DNA from: an uncultured Paracoccaceae bacterium
GTDB lineage: Bacteria; Pseudomonadota; Alphaproteobacteria; Rhodobacterales; Rhodobacteraceae
Length of the DNA stretch: 42,394 nucleotides
Direction of reading: 5' to 3'
Assembly (NCBI GenBank): GCA_938028765.1
Contig: CALIZF010000042.1
Coordinates: 1-42,394 of the forward strand
This document shows, in pieces, positions 21,058 through 28,859 of this stretch (position 1 is its first letter; each line of letters starts with the position of its first letter). The position numbers and the translations under genes are program-made. A model generated the notes under the pieces. The model saw only the letters and a program-made list of their open reading frames with translations, made no database searches and was not told where the DNA came from.

Positions 21058-22146
21058 TCAGCGGAACAGGACCAGCGCCCCCGGGTTCCAGGCCACGCGC
21101 GCCCGGGTGCCGCGGTCCAGCACCGGCCGGCCGGGCAGGTTGCGCATCGACAGGCGCACCGGCGCGTCCACGCCGTCGAGCTTGACGTCGTAATAGGTCA
21201 TGTCGCCGTAATAGACGACCTCTTCGATCGCGCCTTCCGCGACCCGGTCCTGCGTGGTCTGGCCCTCGTAGAGGATCGTCAGCGTCTCGGGCCGGAAGCC
21301 GACCGTCGCCGGCCCGCCGGCGGGGCGCCCGGGAGCCTGGGCCGCATCGATCGCACAGGCGCCGAGGCCGGGCACCTCGACCTCGATCCGCCCGTCCGCC
21401 TCGCCGGCGACGCGGGCGGGCAGGAAGTTCATCGTGCCGATGAAGTCGGCCACGGCGCGGCTGTTCGGGCGACGGTAGAGCGTCTCGGGGTCGGCCAGCT
21501 GCGCGATCTGCCCTTCGAACATGACCGCGATGCGGTCGGACATGACCAGCGCCTCTTCCTGATCGTGGGTGACGAGGATGAAGGTGATCCCGACCTGCCG
21601 CTGCAGCTTGATCAGCTCGACCTGCATCTGTTCGCGCAGCTTCTTGTCCAGCGCCGACAGCGGTTCATCCAGCAGCAAAACCCGCGGCTTCAGGATCAGC
21701 GCGCGCGCCAGCGCCACGCGCTGCCGCTGGCCACCCGACAGGGCATGGGCGGCACGTTTGCCGAAGCCCTTGAGACCCACCATCTCGAGGTGCTCGGCCA
21801 CCAGGCGGGCCTTCTGCTCGGGTGCGATCTTCTCGCGCCGAAGGCCGAAGCCCACATTCTGTTCCACCGTCAGGTGCGGAAAGATCGCGTAGGACTGGAA
21901 CACCATGTTGGTGGGGCGAACGTTGGCCGGCACACCGTTCATGTCCCGGCCGTCGATCTTCAGGGTGCCCGACGACACGTCCTCGAACCCCGCGATGGTG
22001 CGCAGGAGCGTGGTCTTTCCGCAGCCCGAGGGGCCGAGCAGCGAGAAGAACTCGCCCTCGCCGATCGTCGCAGTGATGCCGCGCAAGGCGTGATAGTCGC
22101 CATAATGCTTGTTGACGTCAGTCAGTTCGATCAGCGGGCGCTTCAC
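21058..22146 (-). CDS. ABC transporter ATP-binding protein (PotA-like)
   Basis: The 362-residue ATPase of a polyamine/iron-type importer. The GTG at 22146 follows a strong AAGGAGG ribosome site (22153-22159) and overlaps the permease stop, so it is coupled to that gene. Motifs: Walker A GPSGCGKTT (38-46), Q-loop in VFQSYAIFPHLTVEQN, signature LSGGQRQRVALARAL, Walker B VLLLDEPLSALD, and the H-loop in VTHDQEEAL. The C-terminal TOBE-like domain (about 270-360) carries VGFRPETL, as in PotA. It powers uptake through the two permeases; polyamine is the best guess, but PotA-like proteins also serve other substrates. No periplasmic binding protein is encoded nearby. Confidence 0.93.
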   Translation of the reverse strand: MKRPLIELTDVNKHYGDYHALRGITATIGEGEFFSLLGPSGCGKTTLLRTIAGFEDVSSGTLKIDGRDMNGVPANVRPTNMVFQSYAIFPHLTVEQNVGFGLRREKIAPEQKARLVAEHLEMVGLKGFGKRAAHALSGGQRQRVALARALILKPRVLLLDEPLSALDKKLREQMQVELIKLQRQVGITFILVTHDQEEALVMSDRIAVMFEGQIAQLADPETLYRRPNSRAVADFIGTMNFLPARVAGEADGRIEVEVPGLGACAIDAAQAPGRPAGGPATVGFRPETLTILYEGQTTQDRVAEGAIEEVVYYGDMTYYDVKLDGVDAPVRLSMRNLPGRPVLDRGTRARVAWNPGALVLFR

Positions 22147-22949
22147 AGGAAGCCTCCTTGCTTGGCGCCCGTGCGGGCGGCGCCGCGGCGGCGGAAGTAT
22201 TCGGCGACGGCCAGCAGCGCGATCGACAGGACGACCAGGATCGTGCCGAGCGCCATGATGACCGGAACCGCCTGCGGGAAACGGAACTGGCTGAAGATGT
22301 AGACGGGCAGCGTCGGCTGCGTGCCGGCCAGGAAGAAGGCGATCATGAACTCGTCGAGGCTGACGGTGAACGAGATCAAGAGCGATGACACGATGCCGGG
22401 CGCCACCAGCGGCAGGATGATCAGCCGGAAGGTCGAGACCGGGGTTTCGCCGAGGTCGATCGCCGCCTCTTCCAGGTTCCGGTCGAGGCTGGCGAAGGCC
22501 GAGTTGAGGATCGCGATGCAGAACGGCGTGCAGATCAGGACATGCCCGAGGATCACCGTCAGCAGCGAGAGCTTCACCCCGAGGCCCAGAAGCACGATCA
22601 GCAGCGACACCGCCACGATGATCTCGGGCAGCACCAACGGCAGCATGATGAACCCGACGATTCCGCCCTTGAACGGGAAGCGGTAGCGGGTCGCCGCCCG
22701 CGCCGCGAAGATGCCGAGCGCGGTCGAGATCACCGCCGCCGACACCGCGATGACGAGGCTGTTCTGGACCGCCCGGTGCAGCGTAACGTTCCCGGCCAGT
22801 TCGCCGAACCATCTGGTGGTGAACCCCGACAGCGGGAAGGCGATGATCGTGGCGTCGTTGAACGCGAAGAGCGGCAGCAGGATGATCGGCGCGAACAGGA
22901 ACACGAGGTAGAAGAGCGCATAGCCGCGCAGCAGAAGTCGCCCCGTCAT
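22143..22949 (-). CDS. ABC transporter permease (PotC-like)
   Basis: A 268-residue inner-membrane permease with six predicted helices. The BPD-transporter EAA loop is visible around LEEAAIDLGETPVSTFRLII. It opens with a hydrophobic helix after MTGRLLLRGYALFYLVFLFA, as PotC does, and ends with a basic tail after AEYFRRRG. The start overlaps the stop of the first permease by four bases and its stop overlaps the ATPase GTG, so all three are made together. Substrate unknown; polyamine or a similar cation is likely by family. Confidence 0.92.
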   Translation of the reverse strand: MTGRLLLRGYALFYLVFLFAPIILLPLFAFNDATIIAFPLSGFTTRWFGELAGNVTLHRAVQNSLVIAVSAAVISTALGIFAARAATRYRFPFKGGIVGFIMLPLVLPEIIVAVSLLIVLLGLGVKLSLLTVILGHVLICTPFCIAILNSAFASLDRNLEEAAIDLGETPVSTFRLIILPLVAPGIVSSLLISFTVSLDEFMIAFFLAGTQPTLPVYIFSQFRFPQAVPVIMALGTILVVLSIALLAVAEYFRRRGAARTGAKQGGFL

Positions 22950-24028
22950 GTCTGCCTCCGCGCGACGGTCAGGGCCACCTTCACCGCCCCCGTCGCCAGC
23001 AGCGCGACCGCGAACCCCGCGAGCGTGGAGTCGGTGGCCACGATGGCCAGCCGCCCGACCAGCAGGATGGCACCGGCCGCCGCGGCGAAGGCCAGCGCCG
23101 CCGTCGCTGCCGCGGCGGCAAGCGGAAGCCGCGGCTCGGCCCAGGCGCTGGCGCGCCCCCAGACGCCGGCCAGCGCCCAGACCGCGAAGATGACCCCGAG
23201 CACGAGCGCGATCGCCGACAGCGCAAGCGCGCTGCCAAGCGGGAAGTTGTCAAGCCGCAGGTATTGAAGCTGGATCAGATTCGCCACCATCCGCCCCTCG
23301 GGTCCGCCCACCAGCTGCGGGGTCACATAGTCGCCGATGGTCGGGATGAACACGATCACGATGGCCCCGACCACGCCAGGCATCGCCAGCGGCAGCGTGA
23401 TGCGCCAGAAGGTGGCAAGGCGGCTTTCGCCGAGATCCTGCCCAGCTTCCAGCAGCGACCGGTCGATCTTCTCCAGCGCCACGAAGATCGGCAGGATCGC
23501 AAACGGCGCGTAGGCATGCGCCAGCGTGATCACCACCGAATTGACGTTGTAAAGGATGAAGGTCAGGGGCTCGTCGATCAGGCCGAGGCCCATGAGGCCC
23601 GAGTTCACCACGCCGTTGAACCCCAGAATCACCTTCCACAGGAACACCCGGATCAGGTAGCTGGTCCAGAACGGGATGGTGATGAGGAACAGCCACAGCG
23701 ACTTGCGGCCGGGAGCGACGTGGAACGACACATAGTAGGCGACCGGGAACGCCAGGATCACCGTGACCGCCGTGACCGCCATTGCCACGCCGAGCGAGCG
23801 CAGCATCACGGCGCGGTAGAGCGGGTCGGACCACGCCTCGGCATAGTTCGACAGCGTGAAGTCCCAGATGACGGTCAGGTAGCCGTCGGTCAGGAAGCTG
23901 TAGGTGACCAGCAACCCAAGGGGTGCCGCCAGCATCACGAGGGCGTAGAGCGCGGGCGGACTGACCAGCAGAAGGCCGCTAGCAGCCTCTGACCGGGACA
24001 GCCGGTGCAGCAATCCGCCTGATGCCAT
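22946..24028 (-). CDS. ABC transporter permease (PotB-like), extended C-terminus
   Basis: A 360-residue permease. The core matches PotB: first helix at about 20-45, the EAA loop DRSLLEAGQDLGESRLATFW, and PTIGDYVTPQLVGG, which is very typical of PotB. After the sixth core helix (ALALSAIALVLGVIFAVWAL) the protein runs on for about 80 residues with two further hydrophobic stretches rich in Ala and Val before the stop. PotB proteins usually end near 285-310 residues, so this is a C-terminal extension that may add two helices. The ATG at 24028 has only a weak ribosome site. A small gene of unknown function lies upstream on the same strand. Confidence 0.88.
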   Translation of the reverse strand: MASGGLLHRLSRSEAASGLLLVSPPALYALVMLAAPLGLLVTYSFLTDGYLTVIWDFTLSNYAEAWSDPLYRAVMLRSLGVAMAVTAVTVILAFPVAYYVSFHVAPGRKSLWLFLITIPFWTSYLIRVFLWKVILGFNGVVNSGLMGLGLIDEPLTFILYNVNSVVITLAHAYAPFAILPIFVALEKIDRSLLEAGQDLGESRLATFWRITLPLAMPGVVGAIVIVFIPTIGDYVTPQLVGGPEGRMVANLIQLQYLRLDNFPLGSALALSAIALVLGVIFAVWALAGVWGRASAWAEPRLPLAAAAATAALAFAAAAGAILLVGRLAIVATDSTLAGFAVALLATGAVKVALTVARRQT

Positions 24029-24101
24029 CGCGCCGCGCCCCCGCCCGCCGTTTCCTTGTTGTAAGCACAGGGCCAAGGGCTTGAAAAGGGCCGGCTGCGG
24101 T

Positions 24102-24359
24102 TCAGCGCGCGACAGCCTCGATCGCGATGGCGCGCTTCTTAAGTTCAGCATAGAGCGCCGGCACCACCCGCCGCTGGCCGACAGCCGCGCGCAGCGCGTC
24201 GCCGACCGCCTCGGGCGAGGTGCCGGCGGCGACACGCCAGATCATCCGCAACGCGGCGCCGTCGTCGTAGACGATTTCGGTATCGCCGCGCCGCGACTGG
24301 CGCAGGCCGAGGAAGTCAAGGGCGCCGGGGGCGCCATGGAAGGCCAGGGTGCGGGCCAT
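24102..24359 (-). CDS. Small conserved-looking protein, unknown function
   Basis: An 85-residue protein, MARTLAFHGAPGALDFLGLR... through GDTEIVYDDGAALRMIWRVA to an Ala/Lys-rich helix ending AIEAVAR. The composition is balanced, with interspersed acidic and hydrophobic residues, unlike the Arg/Pro-rich false frames nearby. An AGGAG site lies about nine bases before the ATG. It precedes the PotB-like permease by 73 bases on the same strand and may be the first gene of that operon. I do not recognise a family. Confidence 0.6.
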   Translation of the reverse strand: MARTLAFHGAPGALDFLGLRQSRRGDTEIVYDDGAALRMIWRVAAGTSPEAVGDALRAAVGQRRVVPALYAELKKRAIAIEAVAR

Positions 24360-24772
24360 CTGCGGGCTCCTGCTGTGCTGCTCGCCGTTCTGGTTCGGCA
24401 GATCTTTTCGTTCCGTCAACGCGCGCCGCGCGGCCTGCCGCGCTTCGGCCGGCACCACGGGCGCTGCCGTTGCGAAAAAGCCACAGGACGTGTTCCGAAA
24501 ACACGGCCCTGCCGCCGGAACGCGCCGCGATCCGCGACGTCGCCGACCCGTTCCGTCATCGCGCGTGTCCGGCGAGGCGCGGGCTTTCCCGTGCCTCGGT
24601 CGATCGTCGGGGGATGCGATCTTCGCCGCGACGGTCGATCCCGCGGCGCGCGGCAAGGCCGACGACCGGCCGGACGCGCCGTCGCCGGTCCGGAACGCGA
24701 CAGACAGAACGGGCGCCGCGGGCCAGGGGGCCCCGGCCGCGGGATGACACCCCATCGGGCGACCGCAACCGC
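24360..24772. other. Intergenic stretch between rpsI and the small gene
   Basis: About 410 bases without a supported gene. Frames through it are short or Arg/Pro-rich. The region should contain the promoter of the minus-strand operon (24359 leftward) and, at its right end, abuts the rpsI terminator. Confidence 0.5.
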
Positions 24773-24808
24773 AATAAAAGGGGCGCCGCGCCAGCAGCGC
24801 GACGCCCC
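24773..24808 (-). terminator. Rho-independent terminator of rplM-rpsI
   Basis: The stem GGGGCG (24780-24785) pairs with CGCCCC (24803-24808), and beyond one C/A mismatch CGCGC (24787-24791) pairs with GCGCG (24797-24801); the loop is CAGCA. On the minus strand the stem is followed by a T-rich run (TTTTATT, 24779-24773). It begins about 19 bases after the rpsI stop. Confidence 0.8.
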
Positions 24809-24826
24809 TGCCCATGACCGGCCCAA

Positions 24827-25324
24827 TCAGCGCTTCGAGAACTGGAAGCTCCGACGCGCCTTGCGCTTGCCGTATTTCTTCCGCTCGACAACGCGGCTGT
24901 CGCGGGTGAGGAACCCGGCCGCCTTCAGCGGCGCGCGCAGCGAGGGTTCGTAGAGTTGCAGCGCCTTCGAGATGCCGTGCTTCACCGCGCCCGCCTGGCC
25001 CGACAGGCCGCCGCCGGCGACCGTCGCCATGACGTCGAACTGACCTTCGACGCGGGCGATCTGGAACGGCTGCTTCAGGATCATCTGCAGCACGGGCCGG
25101 GCGAAGTAGGCGGACATGTCCTTGCCGTTGACGGTCACGCGGCCCGAGCCGGGCTTGACCCAGACGCGGGCGACCGCGTCCTTGCGCTTGCCGGTGGCAT
25201 AGGCGCGACCGAGGCTGTCGCGAACGGGTTCGCGCGGCGCGGCCTCGGGTTCGGGCATCGCGGGGGCTGCCGCTGCGGCCGAGACGGCGGCCTTCAGGCC
25301 TTCAAGCGAACGGATGTCGGCCAT
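24827..25324 (-). CDS. rpsI: 30S ribosomal protein S9
   Basis: A 165-residue S9. The conserved core begins at [20 protein letters not shown], continues with [20 protein letters not shown] and ends in the basic tail [17 protein letters not shown], whose C-terminal KR normally contacts P-site tRNA. An N-terminal extension of about 35 residues rich in Ala, Glu and Pro precedes the core, as is common in Rhodobacterales. The gene starts two bases after rplM ends, is co-transcribed with it, and is followed by a terminator. Confidence 0.98.
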   Translation of the reverse strand: MADIRSLEGLKAAVSAAAAAPAMPEPEAAPREPVRDSLGRAYATGKRKDAVARVWVKPGSGRVTVNGKDMSAYFARPVLQMILKQPFQIARVEGQFDVMATVAGGGLSGQAGAVKHGISKALQLYEPSLRAPLKAAGFLTRDSRVVERKKYGKRKARRSFQFSKR

Positions 25325-25326
25325 GA

Positions 25327-25791
25327 TCAGTGGCTCCGGGTGTTCTTGGGGTTCATGGCGCGGACGTCCAGCGTCTCGGGCTTCTGCGCCGCGTGGGGAT
25401 GCTCGGCACCGGCGTAGACGCGGAGGTTGCGCATCTGGACCCGGCCGAGGCGGTTGCGGCTGATCATGCGCTCGACCGCCTTTTGCACCACGCGCTCGGG
25501 GTGGGCGCCCTCGAGGATCTGGCGGGCCGTCCGGCTCTTGATGCCGCCGGGATAGCCGGTGTGCCAGTAATAGCGTTTGTCCTCGCGCTTGTTGCCGGTC
25601 ATCTGCACCTTGCCGGCGTTGATGACGATGACGTTGTCGCCCATGTCCATGTGCGGGGTGAACGTCGGCTTGTGCTTGCCGCGCAGGTGGTTGGCGACGA
25701 TCGTGGCGAGGCGGCCCAGCACGACGCCCTCGGCGTCGATGAGGATCCACTTCTTCTCGATGTCCGCCGGCGTTGCGGTGAAGGTCTTCAT
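25327..25791 (-). CDS. rplM: 50S ribosomal protein L13
   Basis: A 154-residue L13 with the full family pattern: [41 protein letters not shown], the [21 protein letters not shown] block and [13 protein letters not shown]. It is the first gene of the rplM-rpsI ribosomal operon, expressed from a good-looking promoter at 25848-25876. The ATG at 25791 is the family start; an upstream in-frame start at 25827 has no support. Confidence 0.98.
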   Translation of the reverse strand: MKTFTATPADIEKKWILIDAEGVVLGRLATIVANHLRGKHKPTFTPHMDMGDNVIVINAGKVQMTGNKREDKRYYWHTGYPGGIKSRTARQILEGAHPERVVQKAVERMISRNRLGRVQMRNLRVYAGAEHPHAAQKPETLDVRAMNPKNTRSH

Positions 25792-25847
25792 GGGTCGCCC
25801 TGTGATGGTCCGGGGGCGCAGGGCCACCGGGGAATCGCGGATGGCGG

Positions 25848-25876
25848 CTTATGGCGCAGCCTCGCGCGGCGGTCAA
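25848..25876 (-). promoter_or_regulatory. Promoter of rplM-rpsI
   Basis: Read on the minus strand, TTGACC (25876-25871) is followed after exactly 17 bases by CATAAG (25853-25848). This is a close match to a housekeeping sigma-70 type promoter and would place the transcript start some 50 bases before the rplM ATG. Contacts were read by eye only. Confidence 0.55.
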
Positions 25877-25942
25877 GCCGCGCGCGAGCCGATTTCTGCA
25901 ATACAGGCAGGGCCTTGGATGCGCGGTAACAAGATACCCCAA

Positions 25943-26501
25943 TCAAAGGATCAGGTCCGCCTCCCGGAACTGCGCCAGCGTGGCCCCGTCAGGGTGACGC
26001 GCCCGCCCTCGAACGACAGGCGCAGGCCCGCCGCCGTGTCGGCCGCACGCAGGGTGGTGACGAAGGTCAGGCCGAAGCCCGTGCAATCCAGCCGGTCCAC
26101 CCCCGCCGCGAAGTCCGCGATGCGGTCGGCGCCGATCGGGCCTTTGGCGTTGAAGGCGGTGATGGGGAACGTGTCGCGCCCCGCGCCGCCCCACAGCGTG
26201 TCGTTCCCGCTGGCGGCCACCAGCACGTCGTCGCCCGCCCCGCCGTAGCGCCGGTCGCGCCCTGCCCGCCCGACACGAGCGGATTGCGGACGCCGCAGGC
26301 GAAGAACCCGCCGTAGGGGATGCCGGTGATCTGCGCCACCTCCTCGGTCGCGCCGGTCGCGGGGGCGACGAGCCCCACGGTGACGACGCTGCTGCCTTCC
26401 GCGACCTGGGCGATGCGGCCCCGGGTCAGGGCGGCGAAGCCGGCGGTGCCGACATCGCCGACGGCGGGCAAGAGGTATTCTGAAAGGCGAAGTCCGATCA
26501 T
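25943..26501 (-). pseudogene. Frameshifted RTX-repeat protein
   Basis: From an ATG at 26501 the frame reads MIGLRLSEYLLPAVGDVGTA and continues sensibly to NPLVSGGQG. The protein then resumes in another frame as YGGAGDDVLVAASGNDTLWG (RTX Ca-binding repeats) and DRIADFAAGVDRLDCTGFGL, up to GGRVTLTG. It shifts again to finish GATLAQFREADLIL before a TGA at 25943-25945, a typical RTX end. The two breaks, at about 26256 and about 26000, each look like loss of one base in or next to a short G/C run, giving a product of roughly 185 residues if repaired. Either it is a recent pseudogene or the assembly has two indel errors. Confidence 0.75.
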
Positions 26502-26587
26502 GTGGATGCTCCGTCGGCAATGCCGCCCGGCTGGGCAGCAGTGCAGAAGCATGTCAACCAACGGCCGGCATGCGCGCCGCAGCCGCG

Positions 26588-27364
26588 TCAGCGCAGCCGC
26601 GGCGGGGCGTCGATGCCGGGCGGACGGGGGGCCGGGGGCGGTTCCGGTTCGGGCGGCGCGGGCAGCGGCAGTCGCAGGCCCGCCCGCATCAGCGCTGCCG
26701 CCGCAGGGTCGGCGGGCGCGAGGAAGGCAACGTCCATGTCGCCCGCGTCGAGGCCGGAGAATGCCAGCGCCTCGCCGGCCGCGGCGGCCAGCGCATCCTC
26801 GGCCCCGGACGCCGCACCGATGAATGCGAGGAGGTGCCCGCGCCGGCCGTCGTCCCATTCCGCCTCCGCCACGACGGCCGCGGCGGCAAGGCCGCCGCCG
26901 CGCGCCAACCCGTCCGCCAGCGCCGCAGCCAGCGCGGGCGGCAGCGCGCGCGGGGGATGCACGGCGCGCGGGCGCCCGGCGGCCACCTGCGGCCGCCGGG
27001 CCAGCAGGTCGGCCAGCGATGCTGCCGCCTCGGCCGGCAGCAGCATGGCGCTGACGGCGCCGAGGTTCACACCGAGGCCAATCCCCCGCCCGGCCAGCCG
27101 GGCGGCCACCACCCGTCCCGGCAGGGCGGCGTAGGGCGCGGGGCCTGCGGCAAAATCAGCCAGCCGTTCCTCGCTGTCGAAGGCCAGCACAACCGGCCCG
27201 TCGTCCAGCTGAAAGACGCGCGGCGACACCTGACCGCCCTGCGCCTCGCGGTCGAGGAGCAGGAACAGCTCGGCATCGGCCAGCCGTGCGTAATAGCGCA
27301 GCCGCGCCGCGTCGTCGTCAGGGGACGCGATCATGGCGGCATGGGCAGCGTCGAGGGCGGTCAT
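26588..27364 (-). CDS. SseB family protein
   Basis: A 258-residue soluble protein whose N-terminal half matches the SseB N-terminal domain: ARLADAELFLLLDREAQGG, VFQLDDGPVVLAFDSEERL, AALPGRVVAARLAGRGIGLG and VNLGAVSAMLLP. The function of SseB-like proteins outside E. coli is not settled. The C-terminal half is Ala-rich and ends in a Pro-rich tail (PAPPEPEPPPAPRPPG), probably disordered. The start overlaps the stop of the uracil-DNA glycosylase family gene by four bases, so the two form an operon with the glycosylase first. Confidence 0.8.
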   Translation of the reverse strand: MTALDAAHAAMIASPDDDAARLRYYARLADAELFLLLDREAQGGQVSPRVFQLDDGPVVLAFDSEERLADFAAGPAPYAALPGRVVAARLAGRGIGLGVNLGAVSAMLLPAEAAASLADLLARRPQVAAGRPRAVHPPRALPPALAAALADGLARGGGLAAAAVVAEAEWDDGRRGHLLAFIGAASGAEDALAAAAGEALAFSGLDAGDMDVAFLAPADPAAAALMRAGLRLPLPAPPEPEPPPAPRPPGIDAPPRLR

Positions 27365-28038
27365 GGCACGCAGCTAGCGGCCCGCGCGCCGGGCGGCAAG
27401 GGCGGCCCGCCGTCCCGGTCCGCCAGCGCCGCCGCCACCGCAGCGCGCAGCGCGGGCAGCGCGCAGCCGGCGAACCACGGGTTCGCCCGCTGCCATCCGA
27501 TGGTGCGCCATGAGGGATGCGGCAGCGGAAAGACGCCGCAGTCCAGCGCCGCGCGCCACGCCCCGACCGCCGCCGTGACCGAGCGCGCCCCGAGGTGCCA
27601 GCGGATCGCCGCCCCGCCCACGGCCAGCGTCAGCCGCAGCCCCGGCAGCATCGCCAGCGCCCCCGCCCGCCAAGTGCGCGCGCAGACGGGCGGGGGCGGC
27701 AGGTCGGCCCCCCTCGCGTCGTAGCCCGGAAAGCAGAAGGCCATCGGCACGATGGCGACGCGATCGCGGTCGTAGAAGGTGCCCTCGTCCAGCCCGGTCC
27801 AGGCGCGCAGCACCTCGCCCGACCGGTCGCGGAAGGGCTGGCCCGACAGGTGGACGCGCAGGCCGGGCGCCTGTCCGGCGATCAACAGGCGCGCGCCAGG
27901 GCGGAACCAGACGACAGGACGCGGCGCATGCGCCGTTGCGGTGCCGGCAAAGCGCGGCGCGCAGAGGCGGCAGGCCGCGATCGCTGCGCGCAGGTCGCCG
28001 CCCGCACCCCCGTCGCCCGGACCCGCGCCCTCTGTCAT
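27361..28038 (-). CDS. Uracil-DNA glycosylase family protein with 4Fe-4S cysteines
   Basis: A 225-residue member of the uracil-DNA glycosylase superfamily (COG1573-like). Motif 1 is LLIAGQAPG (55-59 for GQAPG), where family 4 enzymes usually have GEAPG; VHLSGQPFRDRSGEVLRAW follows, and the C-terminal motif is LPHPSWRTIGWQ. Four cysteines at 23, 26, 102 and 119 (CRLC, FCFPG, PPVCARTW) match the spacing of the iron-sulfur ligands in family 4 enzymes. It likely acts on damaged bases in DNA, but the altered motif 1 leaves activity uncertain. The ATG at 28038 is chosen; an upstream start at 28158 adds a basic stretch with no family match. It diverges from kpsT. Confidence 0.82.
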   Translation of the reverse strand: MTEGAGPGDGGAGGDLRAAIAACRLCAPRFAGTATAHAPRPVVWFRPGARLLIAGQAPGLRVHLSGQPFRDRSGEVLRAWTGLDEGTFYDRDRVAIVPMAFCFPGYDARGADLPPPPVCARTWRAGALAMLPGLRLTLAVGGAAIRWHLGARSVTAAVGAWRAALDCGVFPLPHPSWRTIGWQRANPWFAGCALPALRAAVAAALADRDGGPPLPPGARAASCVP

Positions 28039-28199
28039 CCCGACGATTCCCGTTGTCCTGCCGCCCCGCCTTTCGACATAATGCTGCCGGAAAGAACGCC
28101 TAAACCCTTTCTTGACCGGGACCCGCGACAAGACGGGCATGGCCGTCGGGTGCCGCACGGTCGGGGCGTGCGGGCGGCAGGCAGGCAGGCAATGGGCGG

Positions 28200-28859
28200 A
28201 TGATCGAGTTCCAGGAAGTCAGCAAGTCGTTCTGGACCGGCCGGTCGCGCAAGGTGATCCTCGACCGTGCGTCGTTCCGGGTGGAACTCGGCCGCTCGCT
28301 CGGCATCCTCGCGCCGAACGGCACCGGCAAGACCACGATCATCAACATGATGGCTGGCCTCGAGAAACCGGACGAAGGGCGGGTGATCCGCACCAGCCGG
28401 ATCTCGTTTCCCCTCGGCTTCATGGGCGGGGTGGTGACGAAGCACACCGGGACCGAGAATGCGCGCTACATCGCGCGCCTTTACGGCCTCGACCCCGACT
28501 ATGTCGAAAGCTTCTGCCGCTGGCTGACGGGGATCGGCGAATACTTCGACATGGCCGTGGGCACCTACAGCCAGGGGATGCGCGCGCGGTTCAGCTTTTC
28601 GCTCATGCTGGCGATGGACTTCGACATCTACCTGATCGACGAGGGGATGCCCTCGACCACGGACGTCGCGTTCAACCGCCGCGCCGGCGCAATCCTGCGC
28701 GACCGGCTGCAATCGCGCACCGTCGTGATCGTCAGCCACGACCCCAAGACGATCGAGAAGTTCGCGCGGCAAGCGGCGGTGCTGCGCAACGGGCAACTCT
28801 ACATGTTCGACACGCTCGAGGAAGCGAAGGCGCTCTATGACTACCAAGCCCACGGCTAG
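28200..28859 (+). CDS. kpsT: Capsule polysaccharide export ATPase (KpsT-like)
   Basis: A 219-residue ABC ATPase of the capsule export type (KpsT/CtrD). The Walker A is APNGTGKT (38-45), the signature region reads VGTYSQGMRARFSFSL, and Walker B is IYLIDEGMPSTTD; SHDPKTIEKF carries the H-loop. The sequence MGGVVTKHTGTENARYIARL is characteristic of this group. It should energise export of a lipid-linked capsular polysaccharide through KpsM. The next gene, kpsE, overlaps it by 23 bases. The partner permease KpsM is not next to it, since the upstream neighbour is an unrelated divergent gene. Confidence 0.92.
   Translation: MIEFQEVSKSFWTGRSRKVILDRASFRVELGRSLGILAPNGTGKTTIINMMAGLEKPDEGRVIRTSRISFPLGFMGGVVTKHTGTENARYIARLYGLDPDYVESFCRWLTGIGEYFDMAVGTYSQGMRARFSFSLMLAMDFDIYLIDEGMPSTTDVAFNRRAGAILRDRLQSRTVVIVSHDPKTIEKFARQAAVLRNGQLYMFDTLEEAKALYDYQAHG

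Noticed and set aside
20359..22302. 647-codon plus-strand open frame across the TetR and PotA-like genes
   Set aside because: It runs out of frame through tetR and antisense to the ATPase, with no recognisable motif.
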